A stretch of 64,000 nt of DNA, taken from the NCBI RefSeq assembly GCF_027568575.1, contig NZ_JANUVP010000015.1. One strand, written 5' to 3'. This document shows positions 53,898 to 63,783 of the stretch, one piece after another (position 1 is the first letter of the stretch; every line of letters starts with the position of its first letter). This DNA is from Caldifermentibacillus hisashii (GTDB taxonomy: Bacteria; Bacillota; Bacilli; Bacillales; Caldibacillaceae). The notes below the pieces were generated by a model. It worked only from the letters and a program-made list of their open reading frames with translations. It had not been told where the DNA came from and made no database searches. The position numbers were made by a program, and so were the translations under genes.

Positions 53898-54339
53898 TAT
53901 CAATCACTTCTTCGTTAATTTTTTGAAGCAATGCTTCGAGTTGATAAACGTATTCATTGACAATTTTCTGCATAATTTTTTCGTAGTCATCTTCATTATA
54001 GACATGTGCAGTTGCATTTCGTGAACTTAAGATATCATCCCATATATCAATTTGTTCAATCCATCCCTCAATAAACGCTTGTCGATAGCACGCTCTCGGA
54101 CTATTCAACTCCAAACCGGATGCCTTAAAAATTTTAGACAACAGTTTCCAAAGCTGATCTTCAAGAATTTCATATTTTTTTACAATCGAATCTCTGTACA
54201 CTTCTTTCAATAATTCATTCCCGGGTGGAATTATTTGTTGGGAGGCTGAAATCACATTTTTTAAATGTAATAATAATCGAAATGCATATTGGTACGACAA
54301 CGTGATGGACTCCTTATATTTAGCAAATAAGTCATTCAT
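53881..54339 (-). CDS. HEPN-domain protein, HI0074-like (toxin)
   Basis: A 152-residue all-helical protein with the Rx4-6H HEPN motif as RNATAH near residue 115. It is of the TIGR01987 class once called nucleotidyltransferase substrate-binding protein. ATG at 54339 has AAGGAGAGG at 6 nt. Together with the downstream MNT gene it forms a two-gene toxin-antitoxin unit; the HEPN member is expected to be an RNase. Confidence 0.85.
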   Translation of the reverse strand: MNDLFAKYKESITLSYQYAFRLLLHLKNVISASQQIIPPGNELLKEVYRDSIVKKYEILEDQLWKLLSKIFKASGLELNSPRACYRQAFIEGWIEQIDIWDDILSSRNATAHVYNEDDYEKIMQKIVNEYVYQLEALLQKINEEVIDNDVWN

Positions 54340-54533
54340 GAGAACCCTCTCCTTAACCATTTGTTTATTTCCATTTCCTCAACTTAGGTAAAAAATAGCA
54401 ATAGTCATATGTATTATTATACATGTTTATCATACGTTTACATATACAGGCTGATTGATGGTTATTAATATAAAAACTTACCAAAATGAATTGTCGATAG
54501 CCAATAAGTCTTTCTACATGCTCATGTCAATTA

Positions 54534-55022
54534 TCATAAATTCTCTATCTCACATTCCTTCAAATGCTGCCATTGAATTCCGATATGACCGATTCCAAGA
54601 ATAATAATAGAGATAATAAGCCAAATCACCTTCCCATAAATCCCCAGCAGCAGAAATGCCAATACCGGTAAAAGGGCTCCTGGAACCGGGATTCCAAAGA
54701 GGCTTCCATAAAAATCTTTTAGCGTATGTTTACTTTTAAAATACCGTATCCAGAAAACTCCATAAATTATCATCAAAATAAAAGATATAATTAGCCATAA
54801 ACTCCAATGGGAAAATGGTTTCAGATTAAAGTCATTGAAAATTAAAACCACGCAGGAAACAGCCACCTGTCCAACACGTTCCAGCCACAATAATATCTTA
54901 TTTTCATTCGAGACGATATTCTGGTAATTTACAGGTTTAAACTTTGTCCAAAGAATATTCGGAATGAACAGCATCAATAGATAAATAAAACCCACATATG
55001 AAAATCCAAAGTGTCCGAACAT
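54534..55022 (-). CDS. Membrane protein of unknown function
   Basis: A 162-residue protein with five hydrophobic segments, starting at ATG 55022 behind TTGGAGGA. It resembles small conserved Bacillus integral membrane proteins (FKPVNYQNIVSNENKILLWLERVGQV) that I cannot place by name. It stands alone between the HEPN unit and a HAD gene. Confidence 0.65.
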   Translation of the reverse strand: MFGHFGFSYVGFIYLLMLFIPNILWTKFKPVNYQNIVSNENKILLWLERVGQVAVSCVVLIFNDFNLKPFSHWSLWLIISFILMIIYGVFWIRYFKSKHTLKDFYGSLFGIPVPGALLPVLAFLLLGIYGKVIWLIISIIILGIGHIGIQWQHLKECEIENL

Positions 55023-55120
55023 GGCAGCGTCCTCCAATAATTCTTTTTAAATTGAGTTCACATTCTTGTATACCACTTTGATAAACATTTTTTATCAAAA
55101 TTAACAAGAAATCTTATCTA

Positions 55121-55882
55121 TTAATGAAAAAATCTCGCCAATTCTTCCACTTTCTCGGTTATATCTTTTTCTATGTCCTCATGAATGGGTAACTGCTCCT
55201 CTGCAAACGGCTTAAGCTTGGAATGGTCTCCAATCATCACCGAATGTTTTGCATGTTGAAACATGGATACATCATTGGCATCATTACCAAATGCAATATA
55301 TTCTCCTTCGATAACGCCTAACTGCTGTAATCCTGACCATTTATTAATTCCTTTTGGACTGATGTCAAGCACCCCTTCATTGCCATGGACGTTGACGACC
55401 ACATCCAGTTTGGCAAGATCCCGTTCTAGTTGGCCAATATTTTTGGAAGTAAGCATGAGTATTTTTACAATTGGGTTTAGTTCAGTTAATGGTCTATTTT
55501 TTGCAAGTTTTTGCGGATCAAGATTATGTAAAATGGGATGATCTGCCGGTCCTGTATAGGCATAATCCCAAGAACTATCGATCAAATAGGTAACCTCATA
55601 TAACTCTATTAATCTTTTAATTTTTAAAAGTGTTTTAGTATCGAAATGTACGGTTGAAATAATTTGACCTTGATTTGCAACAATTGCCCCGTTTCCACCA
55701 ATCATTGGATAAGAATGAAACCTTTTATCAAGCACGGGAAGTAAATCACGAATCGGCCTTGCAGAAGCGAAAATCACTTGATGTCCCTGTGCTTCCAATT
55801 TTTCTAGCGATTTCAGGATTCTTTCTGAAACGGGTTGACCTTTAAAACAAATCGTACCATCTAAATCAAATACAAATTTCAA
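55121..55882 (-). CDS. HAD-family phosphatase
   Basis: A 253-residue Cof-type HAD hydrolase: motif I FVFDLDGTICF, motif II in FASARP, and motif IV FGNDANDVSMF. The TTG at 55882 follows AGGAG by 8 nt. It differs from the 30322 protein in the cap region (LYEVTYLIDSSWDY), so it probably acts on another phosphate ester. Confidence 0.8.
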   Translation of the reverse strand: MKFVFDLDGTICFKGQPVSERILKSLEKLEAQGHQVIFASARPIRDLLPVLDKRFHSYPMIGGNGAIVANQGQIISTVHFDTKTLLKIKRLIELYEVTYLIDSSWDYAYTGPADHPILHNLDPQKLAKNRPLTELNPIVKILMLTSKNIGQLERDLAKLDVVVNVHGNEGVLDISPKGINKWSGLQQLGVIEGEYIAFGNDANDVSMFQHAKHSVMIGDHSKLKPFAEEQLPIHEDIEKDITEKVEELARFFH

Positions 55883-55910
55883 GAAGACCACTCCTAGTAA
55901 GTTTTTCTTG

Positions 55911-56020
55911 GCTAATAGGAAAGTAAAAATTTTTCAATTTCTACTTTCCTAACGCATAAGTGCTCTTGCAGCTCTGCCGTCGCCTAAAGGCTCGGCAATT
56001 GCCGAGTTTTCTTTATCATT
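55911..56020. repeat. Dispersed repeat, short reverse copy
   Basis: In reverse orientation this matches both ends of the repeat at 29938 and 49881: AAAGAAAACTCGGCAATTGC at one side and GGAAAGTAGAAATTGAAAAA at the other. The two inner hairpins are missing. The CGGCAATTGCCG palindrome is intact. Confidence 0.65.
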
Positions 56021-56246
56021 ATTATAGTACTTTATTTTTGGGACATTTCAAATGGTTTTGTTCCATAGACAGTTGAGCTTTCCTTTCTATGAGACACTTT
56101 TCCTCAATTTTCTCTTTAAAATGTCTCATTGCACCTTTCTATGGGACATTTCTACTTGATTTTCAAATCGTTTTGTCCTATAGACAGCTGAGCGATCCTC
56201 CCTACAAGGCAATTCTCCTCCTTACTGGACATTTATACATAAACGA
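56021..56246. repeat. Degenerate GGACA/TGTCC repeat cluster
   Basis: Several units of roughly 50-65 bp share phrases such as TTTTGT(T/C)C(C/T)ATAGACAG and CTATG(A/G)GACA. They are non-coding and resemble the 52-bp pair at 49771. Confidence 0.55.
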
Positions 56247-56249
56247 ACA

Positions 56250-56278
56250 AAAAACCCAGCCATTTTAAGACTGGGCTT
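56250..56278 (-). terminator. Terminator of the zinc-ribbon gene
   Basis: On the minus strand AGCCCAGTC and GGCTGGGTT form a stem followed by TTTTTGTT, about 20 nt past the stop at 56297. Confidence 0.85.
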
Positions 56279-56296
56279 TGCAAATCATTTTTTATA

Positions 56297-56752
56297 TTAT
56301 ACAGGTACAGTGTTTAGTTCCTTTAAGGAATAATGATTTAATATAATCCCTTTTGTTATTAAGAAACGTTCGAATAGTTCATCCATATAGTTATTAAAGG
56401 CTTCTTTTTGAGCATGATTAGAGTGAATCATTAATTCCATATGGTAAGGTTTATAACTGGTTATCTCCCCATCTTGTCCAGTTTCAACCATATATTTCAA
56501 AATGTTATAGCCATCTTGTTCAAGTTGGGAATTTAGTTTGTTCATATATTCTTTAAAAGCGATGAGATTTTGGTCCTTTGCTTGAAAGTCAAGAACTAAA
56601 GCATAGTCTTCTTCAGCATTTGGATTAATCTGGTTCTCATGATAGTCGGTTTCTGCGTTGTTCTCCTCAAACCATAAATTACAACTGGGACAATAATAAG
56701 CATCATCGATAAAACGATAATACATTTCGTGTTTGCAGACAGAACATTTCAT
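56297..56752 (-). CDS. Zinc-ribbon protein of unknown function
   Basis: A 151-residue protein with an N-terminal zinc ribbon (CSVCKHEM, then YYCPSCNLW) and an alpha/beta C-terminal domain (ALVLDFQAKDQNLIAFKEYM). No family is recognised. It carries its own terminator. A nucleic-acid- or protein-binding role is possible from the zinc ribbon only. Confidence 0.65.
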   Translation of the reverse strand: MKCSVCKHEMYYRFIDDAYYCPSCNLWFEENNAETDYHENQINPNAEEDYALVLDFQAKDQNLIAFKEYMNKLNSQLEQDGYNILKYMVETGQDGEITSYKPYHMELMIHSNHAQKEAFNNYMDELFERFLITKGIILNHYSLKELNTVPV

Positions 56753-57253
56753 ACCGGCACATCCCTTTTCTTTTAGATTTCAACCCTATTATAAAGGAGA
56801 AAGCGCAGTATAAATTTTACAATTCTGTTACGGTTTTCACAAATATAAATTTTAAGCAGTTCACTACAATTCAGTCCATTTTATATCTTAATCACTTTAT
56901 AAATGAATCAAAAATCACTTTATAAATGAATCAAACAAATATGAAACCGGTTAGAAGGATTACGGGGCAAGGAAAATGTGAAAGGTCTTTCACTCCGATA
57001 ATCGTTAGTTGAACCAGTCACTTTTTTCGGATAACCGCAACCTTCCCCAACAAAACAAAATGGTCATTTCCTATTTGCCTACTTATGTCATACTATTATA
57101 AGATAAAATTATCTAGAAAAGGTAGCGATCATATTTTTGATAGAGCAATATATAAACAAATCGATTGTACCCGTTTGTTTCAATAATACGAGTTGCCAAA
57201 ACTTAGCTCTCCTTAAAAATTCAAAAACAGAATGAACGAATGGAGCATGTATC
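56753..57253. other. Gene-free stretch upstream of the Bce-like operon
   Basis: It holds a 23-bp tandem duplication (ATCACTTTATAAATGAATCA, 56891-56936) and a third copy of the structured motif. The two-component operon promoter should lie near 57080-57240; no clear -35/-10 was fixed. Confidence 0.5.
56966..57052 (+). ncRNA. Structured intergenic motif, copy 3
   Basis: GGCAAGGAAAATGTGAAAGG, then TCGTTAGTTGAACCAGTCAC, TTCGGATAACC and a pyrimidine-rich end (CCTTCCCC) follow the order seen at 29320 and 29467. It is the most diverged of the three. Confidence 0.35.
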
Positions 57254-57925
57254 ATGTACAAAATATTAATTGTTGAAGATGATATGGTGATTGCGAAAAC
57301 GGTAAAAACGCATCTTGAATCATGGGGTTATGAGGTTGAGTATATTACTGATTTTCAAAATGTCATGTCTCATTTTGTTTCGTATGATCCGCAGTTGGTT
57401 TTATTGGATATCTCCCTCCCTTTTGTGAATGGGTTCACCTTATGTAATGAAATTCGGAAATTGTCCAAAGTGCCGATTATTTTTATCTCTTCCGCTTCCG
57501 ATAATATGAATATTGTCATGGCGATTAGTATGGGAGGGGATGATTTTATTGCCAAACCATTCGACCTGACCATTCTTACATCAAAAGTACAGGCTCTGCT
57601 TCGGCGTACGTATGATTTTACCGGGCAAACAAATTTATTAGAGCACCGTGGGGCGATTGTAAACACAAATGACGCCACATTAACCTATAATGGCCAAAAA
57701 ATTGATTTAACAAAAAACGACCAAAAAATTTTGCATGTTCTTCTTGAAAATAAAGGGAAAACCGTTTCAAGAGATGTCCTGATGACTCGGCTATGGGAAA
57801 CGGACAGCTTTATCGATGACAATACATTAACAGTAAATATTAATCGGCTTCGCAAAAAATTAGAAGCAATCGGGCTCCATGATTTTATAAAAACAAAGAA
57901 AGGACTCGGCTATTTGGTGGACTGA
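57254..57925 (+). CDS. OmpR-family response regulator, BceR-like
   Basis: A 223-residue regulator: receiver domain with acidic pocket EDD, phospho-Asp in VLLDISLPF (about residue 53), Ser/Thr and Lys switch residues (FISSAS, AKPFD), and a C-terminal winged helix ending KTKKGLGYLV. It lies 1 bp before the kinase gene. BceR-type regulators respond to cell-wall-active peptides and activate the adjacent ABC exporter. Confidence 0.9.
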   Translation: MYKILIVEDDMVIAKTVKTHLESWGYEVEYITDFQNVMSHFVSYDPQLVLLDISLPFVNGFTLCNEIRKLSKVPIIFISSASDNMNIVMAISMGGDDFIAKPFDLTILTSKVQALLRRTYDFTGQTNLLEHRGAIVNTNDATLTYNGQKIDLTKNDQKILHVLLENKGKTVSRDVLMTRLWETDSFIDDNTLTVNINRLRKKLEAIGLHDFIKTKKGLGYLVD

Positions 57926-57926
57926 T

Positions 57927-58928
57927 ATGAAGAATTATAGAGAAAATCTACTGCTACTATATTTACATAAAAATTGGAGACCGCTCGGATTGTCCACCCT
58001 TTTTGTCTTATGCTTTACCATTGTTTTTTCGCTCAGTCATCTGCCCCTTGCCCCGATTCTTTACGCCGTCCTTTTATGCCTATATATCGGTCTCATCTTT
58101 TTTATTGTTGATTTTTTAAAATTTATCAAGCGGTACAAAATGCTAAAAATTGCACACAAAACGATAACGGTGCAAATCAACCAATTACCTGTTCCTCAAA
58201 ATGCGATTGAACGTCAATATCAAGAACTACTTCAAATTTTATATAAACATAAAAATGAATTAACCATTCAAGCCGACAATAAGCAAAAAGATTTAGTTGA
58301 CTATTTTACCCAATGGACCCATCAAATCAAAACACCCATTGCGGCGATGCGGCTGCTTCTCCAATCGGACCAAACCGAGCAAAATTCCGAGTTGGAAATG
58401 GAATTGATGAAAATTGAGCAATATGTTGAATTTGTTCTGCAATATCTTCGTTTAGAAAATATGTCCAATGATCTTGTTTTAAAAAAATATGATTTGGATG
58501 GGATTATTAAGCAAGCGATCCGGAAAAATGCCAAATTATTCATTCGCAAAAAAATTAGCCTCAACTATGCCGGCGTTAATTTTACAGTGTTAACGGATGA
58601 GAAATGGCTGCTCTTCGTCATTGAACAAATTCTCTCCAACGCATTGAAGTATACAAAGGAAGGTTCGATTTCGATTTATACGAAGGGAAAACGATTGATT
58701 ATTGAAGATACCGGCATTGGTATACGAGCGGAAGATTTGCCGCGAGTTTTTGAGAAAGGCTTTACCGGATACAACGGACGAGCCTTTAAACAATCGACCG
58801 GGATCGGCTTGTATCTTTGCAAACAAATTCTAGCAAAGTTGTCACATGATATATCCATCCAATCCGAAGTTGGAAAAGGAACTAAGGTCATTATTGATTT
58901 AGAGATGAAGGAAATCGGGGTAGAATAA
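57927..58928 (+). CDS. Sensor histidine kinase, BceS-like
   Basis: A 333-residue intramembrane-sensing kinase. Two closely spaced N-terminal helices (about residues 20-60) leave almost no outer loop. The phospho-acceptor motif is FTQWTHQIKTPIAAM, followed by ATPase motifs N (QILSNALKYT), G1 (EDTGIGI) and F/G2 (STGIGLYLCK). Lack of a sensory loop means the signal probably comes through the BceAB-like transporter. Confidence 0.9.
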   Translation: MKNYRENLLLLYLHKNWRPLGLSTLFVLCFTIVFSLSHLPLAPILYAVLLCLYIGLIFFIVDFLKFIKRYKMLKIAHKTITVQINQLPVPQNAIERQYQELLQILYKHKNELTIQADNKQKDLVDYFTQWTHQIKTPIAAMRLLLQSDQTEQNSELEMELMKIEQYVEFVLQYLRLENMSNDLVLKKYDLDGIIKQAIRKNAKLFIRKKISLNYAGVNFTVLTDEKWLLFVIEQILSNALKYTKEGSISIYTKGKRLIIEDTGIGIRAEDLPRVFEKGFTGYNGRAFKQSTGIGLYLCKQILAKLSHDISIQSEVGKGTKVIIDLEMKEIGVE

Positions 58929-59160
58929 ATCCTCCCTATGAGTCTGTCCGTTGAAGCCCACAACCGGTATAGCATGATAAATCGTCCGATTAGCGATACA
59001 TTTATTCAAGTCTATGCGGTGGTTCATGGATAGTCTTCGTTTTTTTCACCTTACAAAAATGTAAGATTGAAGGCGAATATGTAAGCAAAAGTTATGTCTG
59101 AACGGGTGGAATCATTGCTATACTGAACATGTTAATTTCGATAGAGACGGAGGAATTTAC
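58929..59160 (+). promoter_or_regulatory. Regulated promoter region of the bceAB-like genes
   Basis: CTTACAAAAATGTAAG (59050-59065) is a perfect inverted repeat and a likely binding site for the preceding response regulator. TATACT at about 59119-59124 could be the -10 of an activated promoter. GACGGAGGA precedes the ATPase start. Confidence 0.6.
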
Positions 59161-59928
59161 ATGACATTACTTGAGGTAAAAAATCTCAAAAAGGTATACA
59201 CAACCCGGTTCGGCGGCAATCAAGTTCAGGCACTCACAGATGTCAGTTTTTCAGTAGAGGAAGGCGAATATGTTGCCATTATGGGCGAATCCGGTTCCGG
59301 AAAAACGACACTGTTAAATATTTTGGCCGCACTTGATAAGCCGACAAGCGGAGAAGTTTTACTTGAAGGAAATAATATCGTTTTGATAAATGAAAAGGTA
59401 ATATCCGCTTTTCGTCGGCAAAATCTCGGCTTTGTTTTCCAAGACTTTAACTTACTCGATACGTTTTCATTACAAGATAATATCTTTTTACCCCTAGTTT
59501 TATCCGGAAAAGCGTATCAAGAAATGAACAGTCGATTACAGCCGCTCGCTGAAAAGTTGCGAATTAAAGACATTTTAGCAAAATATCCTTATGAAGTTTC
59601 CGGCGGTCAAAAACAACGGGCGGCAGTTGCCAGAGCCCTGATTACCAATCCGAAGCTCGTGCTTGCCGATGAACCGACCGGTGCGTTGGATTCGCGCTCG
59701 TCTGATGATTTGCTGCAAATTTTTTCACAAATTAACCAAGAAGGACAAACAATTCTTATGGTTACCCATAGTACAAAAGCCGCCAGCCATGCCAGCCGCG
59801 TCCTGTTTATTAAAGATGGAGTCGTATTCCATCAAATCTATAAAGGATCTTTAACTACTGAGGAGATGTATCAGAAAATTTCCGATACGTTAAATATCAT
59901 TGCAACGGGCGGTGCGAGAAATGAGTAA
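59161..59928 (+). CDS. ABC ATP-binding protein, BceA-like
   Basis: A 255-residue ATPase with Walker A GESGSGKTTLL, signature VSGGQKQRAAVARAL, Walker B VLADEPTGALD and His switch VTHSTKA. The sequence beginning LLEVKNLKKVY and the GALDS ending are typical of BceA, which powers removal of antimicrobial peptides such as bacitracin from lipid targets. It overlaps the permease start by 8 bp. Confidence 0.9.
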   Translation: MTLLEVKNLKKVYTTRFGGNQVQALTDVSFSVEEGEYVAIMGESGSGKTTLLNILAALDKPTSGEVLLEGNNIVLINEKVISAFRRQNLGFVFQDFNLLDTFSLQDNIFLPLVLSGKAYQEMNSRLQPLAEKLRIKDILAKYPYEVSGGQKQRAAVARALITNPKLVLADEPTGALDSRSSDDLLQIFSQINQEGQTILMVTHSTKAASHASRVLFIKDGVVFHQIYKGSLTTEEMYQKISDTLNIIATGGARNE

Positions 59929-61897
59929 ATTTTTCTACGCAAAGCTGGCCATGACGAATATTAACAAAAATCGAAAAACCTATATACCATATATTCTCAC
60001 GTGCATTAGTACCATCGCCATGTTTTATATGATGCATTTTATTTCCGGAAACCCGGGTCTGAAAAAAATGTCCGGTGGGGATGCCCTGATTATAATTTTA
60101 AATCTAGGTAACTATGTCATCGGGATTTTTTCAGTTATTTTCCTATTTTATACAAATAGCTTTTTAATCAAACGGCGAAAAAAGGAATTTGGACTATTTA
60201 ACATTCTTGGGATGGAAAAAAAGCACATCATCACAATTATTGTTTGGGAAACCTTCTTCGTCACTGTTATTAGTCTGTTTATTGGATTAATGAGTGGAGC
60301 CGTCATAGGTAAGTTAATGTTTTTACTCTTAAATAATATTTTACAATTTGAAGTGCCGCTTACGTATTTTGTGTCGATAAAATCAATGGGGATGACTGTT
60401 GTTCTTTTTATTGGTATCTTTGTCCTTACACTGTTGAACAATTTACGACAAATTCATTTGGCCAAACCGATTGAATTGTTGCGCGGCGGACAAGTCGGTG
60501 AACGCGAACCAAAGACGAAATGGGTTCTCGTCTTAATCGGGGTGGCAACACTTGCTTATGGCTACTATATTGCGCTTGTTACCGAATCTCCATTAGCTGC
60601 GATCAATAAATTTTTCTTGGCTGTCCTGCTCGTTATTGTTGGGACATATGCCTTATTTACAGCCGGGACCATTGCTTTGTTAAAATTATTACGGAAAAAT
60701 AAAGGATTCTTTTATCAAACAAAGCATTTCATCGGTGTTTCGGGTATGATTTATCGAATGAAACAAAATGCAGTGGGCTTGGCCAATATATGTATTTTAT
60801 CCACAATGGTATTGGTCATGTTATCGACAACCGTATCTCTTTACATTGGAATGGAAGATGTATTGAAGACCCGGTATCCGAAAGAAATTGATGTAACAGC
60901 CAGTAATCTTTCAAAAGAAGCGTCACAATCCGTGGAAAAAATGATTAAGGAGGAAGCGGAAAAATACCAAGTCAAATTAAAAGATCCGGTGTCATATCGC
61001 TCGGCGTCATTTCCTGCAGTCAGAAAAGGAAATACGTTTACAACAAACGAAGATACCTTGAAATCATTTACAGATATTTCCATGATTGAACTAATCCCGC
61101 TTGATGAGTTCAATCAATTGGAGAAGCAATCCGTTACCATGGAAGATAATGAAGTACTACTTTACACGCTTAAAGGTAAACCGATTAAAAATTCGATTTC
61201 TATTGCAGGTCAAAATTTTCAAATTAAGCAACAGTTGAAAGACTTAACAATTATTGGCGATGCTTCTGCCATGATGACAGATAGTTATTTTGTCGTTGTA
61301 AAAGACGAAGATACCGTTAAATCTTTGTATCCTACTGAAGAACTGGATGCTGTTGAATGGAAAGATTTATCCTATTTTTACGGCTTTGATGTAGATGGGA
61401 ACGCAAAAGATGAAATTGCTTTGACAAAGGCATTGGCTAAAAAATTGAATGAAGTTTCCATCGACGGTCAGGCAGAAGGTCGCGAAGAAGCGAAAGAATC
61501 TTTTTACTCCATTTATGGCGGCCTGTTTTTCCTTGGTCTATTCCTCGGTACATTGTTCATCATGGCAACCGTCTTGATCATGTACTATAAACAAATATCA
61601 GAAGGCTACGATGACAAAGAACGATTTGCAATTATGCAGAAAGTTGGCTTAAGTAAAGAAGAAATTAAAAAATCGATCAAGAGTCAAGTACTGATTGTCT
61701 TCTTCCTGCCGCTTGTCGCAGCTGTTATTCACATTGCCTTTGCCTTTAAAGTCATCACCAAATTATTGGCGCTGTTAAACTTAACAAATATTGGACTGTT
61801 TGCCATCTGTACAGCCGCAACCATTCTCATCTTTGCTATATTTTATGCATTGGTTTATTCATTAACGGCAAGGGAATATTATAAAATTGTCAGTTAA
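59921..61897 (+). CDS. ABC permease, BceB-like
   Basis: A 658-residue permease with ten hydrophobic helices and one large extracellular loop (about residues 310-520) between helices seven and eight, the BceB layout that binds the peptide. The ATG at 59921 overlaps the ATPase stop; an upstream TTG is unlikely. Motifs include KEFGLFNILGMEKKHI and ERFAIMQKVGLSKEEI, the paired coupling helices. It completes the sensing-detoxification unit. Confidence 0.9.
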   Translation: MSKFFYAKLAMTNINKNRKTYIPYILTCISTIAMFYMMHFISGNPGLKKMSGGDALIIILNLGNYVIGIFSVIFLFYTNSFLIKRRKKEFGLFNILGMEKKHIITIIVWETFFVTVISLFIGLMSGAVIGKLMFLLLNNILQFEVPLTYFVSIKSMGMTVVLFIGIFVLTLLNNLRQIHLAKPIELLRGGQVGEREPKTKWVLVLIGVATLAYGYYIALVTESPLAAINKFFLAVLLVIVGTYALFTAGTIALLKLLRKNKGFFYQTKHFIGVSGMIYRMKQNAVGLANICILSTMVLVMLSTTVSLYIGMEDVLKTRYPKEIDVTASNLSKEASQSVEKMIKEEAEKYQVKLKDPVSYRSASFPAVRKGNTFTTNEDTLKSFTDISMIELIPLDEFNQLEKQSVTMEDNEVLLYTLKGKPIKNSISIAGQNFQIKQQLKDLTIIGDASAMMTDSYFVVVKDEDTVKSLYPTEELDAVEWKDLSYFYGFDVDGNAKDEIALTKALAKKLNEVSIDGQAEGREEAKESFYSIYGGLFFLGLFLGTLFIMATVLIMYYKQISEGYDDKERFAIMQKVGLSKEEIKKSIKSQVLIVFFLPLVAAVIHIAFAFKVITKLLALLNLTNIGLFAICTAATILIFAIFYALVYSLTAREYYKIVS

Positions 61898-61911
61898 CAA
61901 TGGATATTCAT

Positions 61912-61943
61912 TAAAGAAAACTCGGTGATTGCCGGGTTTTTTT
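61912..61943 (+). terminator. Terminator of the Bce-like operon
   Basis: AACTCGG and CCGGGTT pair around TGATTG, followed by TTTTTTT, 20 nt after the stop. It resembles the head of the dispersed repeat. Confidence 0.8.
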
Positions 61944-62272
61944 ATTCTATGAAAAAGATATTTACAGCAAGTACCGGGTTCTCTTTTAAGAGTATAAAGC
62001 AGTACAAAGCTTATCCATGATTTTCAATAGAATACAACGGTAAGAAAAAAAGGCGATACCAAAAATTAGTGTTTTTTAATTGTTTTTCTACTTCAATAAT
62101 ATACGTCGATGTCGATATTAATTATATGGAAAAAATGTGTTATTCGTATCTCAATATATACAGTTACAATAATCCGACTTTCGGTTATTAGTTTACTACG
62201 CCTAGCCAAACCTATATTTGTGATATATTTAACAAACTAACGTTTAAAAATTATAATTGATGTGTAAATTAA
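61944..62272. other. Gene-free A/T-rich stretch
   Basis: No gene or clear structure was seen between the Bce-like operon and the chemoreceptor remnant. Confidence 0.5.
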
Positions 62273-63783
62273 GTGAAGAACAGCATATCCATTAAAATCA
62301 TGTTAATTATCGTACTTATTGTTGCCTTAACTGGTATTACAGTTGGTGGAACGGGATACTTCATCGCAAAAAAACAATTAACCAATGAAGGTAGAAACCA
62401 GTTGAAACAAATTGTCGACAATTCAATTGTCCTGTTAAATGAGTTAAATTCACAGGTGGAAAATAATGAACTAACACTGGATGAAGCAAAAGAAAAGGCA
62501 CGTGTTTTATTATTAGGGCCAAAGTTACCTAACAATAAGGGCTACGATATCTCCAAATCCTCCTTCTCTTATAATAATTCGGGCTATTTATCTGCCTATG
62601 GTCCAGACTATTCTTCTCAATTACATCCGACCAATCCGGTAGGTCTAATTCCTGATGATACAACGAATCGAAAAGGAATGGTAAAAGCCGCAAAATCTAA
62701 TAACACTGAAAAGCATTACTTTGTTTTTCAAGATGTAATAGATGAGAATACAGGTAAGAAGGGAAATAAAGTTTCCTATATGGAAAATTTTGAACCTTGG
62801 GATTGGAGTATAGGGGTTATTGTTGTAGAGAGAGAATTTTACAAAGACCTCTATGTCGTCCGTACATATATTATATTAATTACAGTTTCAATTGCTTTAT
62901 TAAGTATTTTTCTGTTTTACTTTGCAAGCAGGAAAAAACTTCATCTACTAAAAGCTATTACTAATGCTTCATTAAATATTTCTGAAGGTAATCTGGCAAT
63001 GCCCGTCTTCCTGAGTCAAATGATGAAATCGGTCAATTAGGATACGCCTATAACAAGATGGCCAATCAATTAAAACAACTCATTAGTCGTTTACAAAATA
63101 CAAGTAATCAACTTCTTGAATCTGCTAGTGACCTCTCCGCAGTCTCTGAGGAAACAACAGCAACGAGCCAGGAAATTGGGTCTACCATTTCTGAGATTTC
63201 TTCCGGAGCAACTGCGCAATCAAACGATCTCATCGGTATTGATAAAAGTGTTGTTTTACTTAATCAATCGATTTCAAAGATTCATGAACATAATAACTCA
63301 ATTAATGAGATGGCAAATAATTCGGAAACAGCAACATTACGAGGGAACAAAATCGTTAAAAAGTTAAAAGAAACAAATTCAATTGCTGTTCATGCTTCCA
63401 CCGAGGCAAGTAAAGGCGTGACAAATCTCTCACACAAAATACAAGATATTTCTCATATTACCGATACCATTGAAGACATCGCATCAAAAACAAACTTGCT
63501 TGCCCTTAATGCAAGTATTGAAGCAGCAAGTGCAGGAGAAAGTGGTAAAGGCTTTGCCGTCGTTGCAAATGAAGTAAGAAAATTAGCCGAACAATCAAAT
63601 CAAGCAACAAAACAAATTCAAGAGATGATTTCATTGATTGAAGCAGAAACAGAAAAAACGGTGTTATTAATGGGAGAGTCAATTAACCAATCACAGGAAT
63701 TGAGTAATTCCGTCAATGCAACCGAAAAGGAATTCTTCCAAATTTCTACCGCCATTTTACAACCCACATTTCGCACGTCTTAA
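62273..63783 (+). pseudogene. Methyl-accepting chemotaxis protein, frameshifted and 3'-truncated
   Basis: The first frame (62273-63040) encodes a membrane helix (IMLIIVLIVALTGITVGGTGYF), a single Cache-like outer domain (VSYMENFEPWDWSIGVIVV), a second helix and the start of HAMP. At about 63010-63015 the frame shifts by one base: the other frame continues PESNDEIGQLGYAYNKM into a signalling domain with the conserved hairpin tip DIASKTNLLALNASIEAASAGE. The protein ends at FRTS, about 150 residues early for the C-terminal helix. One frameshift plus a truncated end indicate a dead gene. Confidence 0.85.
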
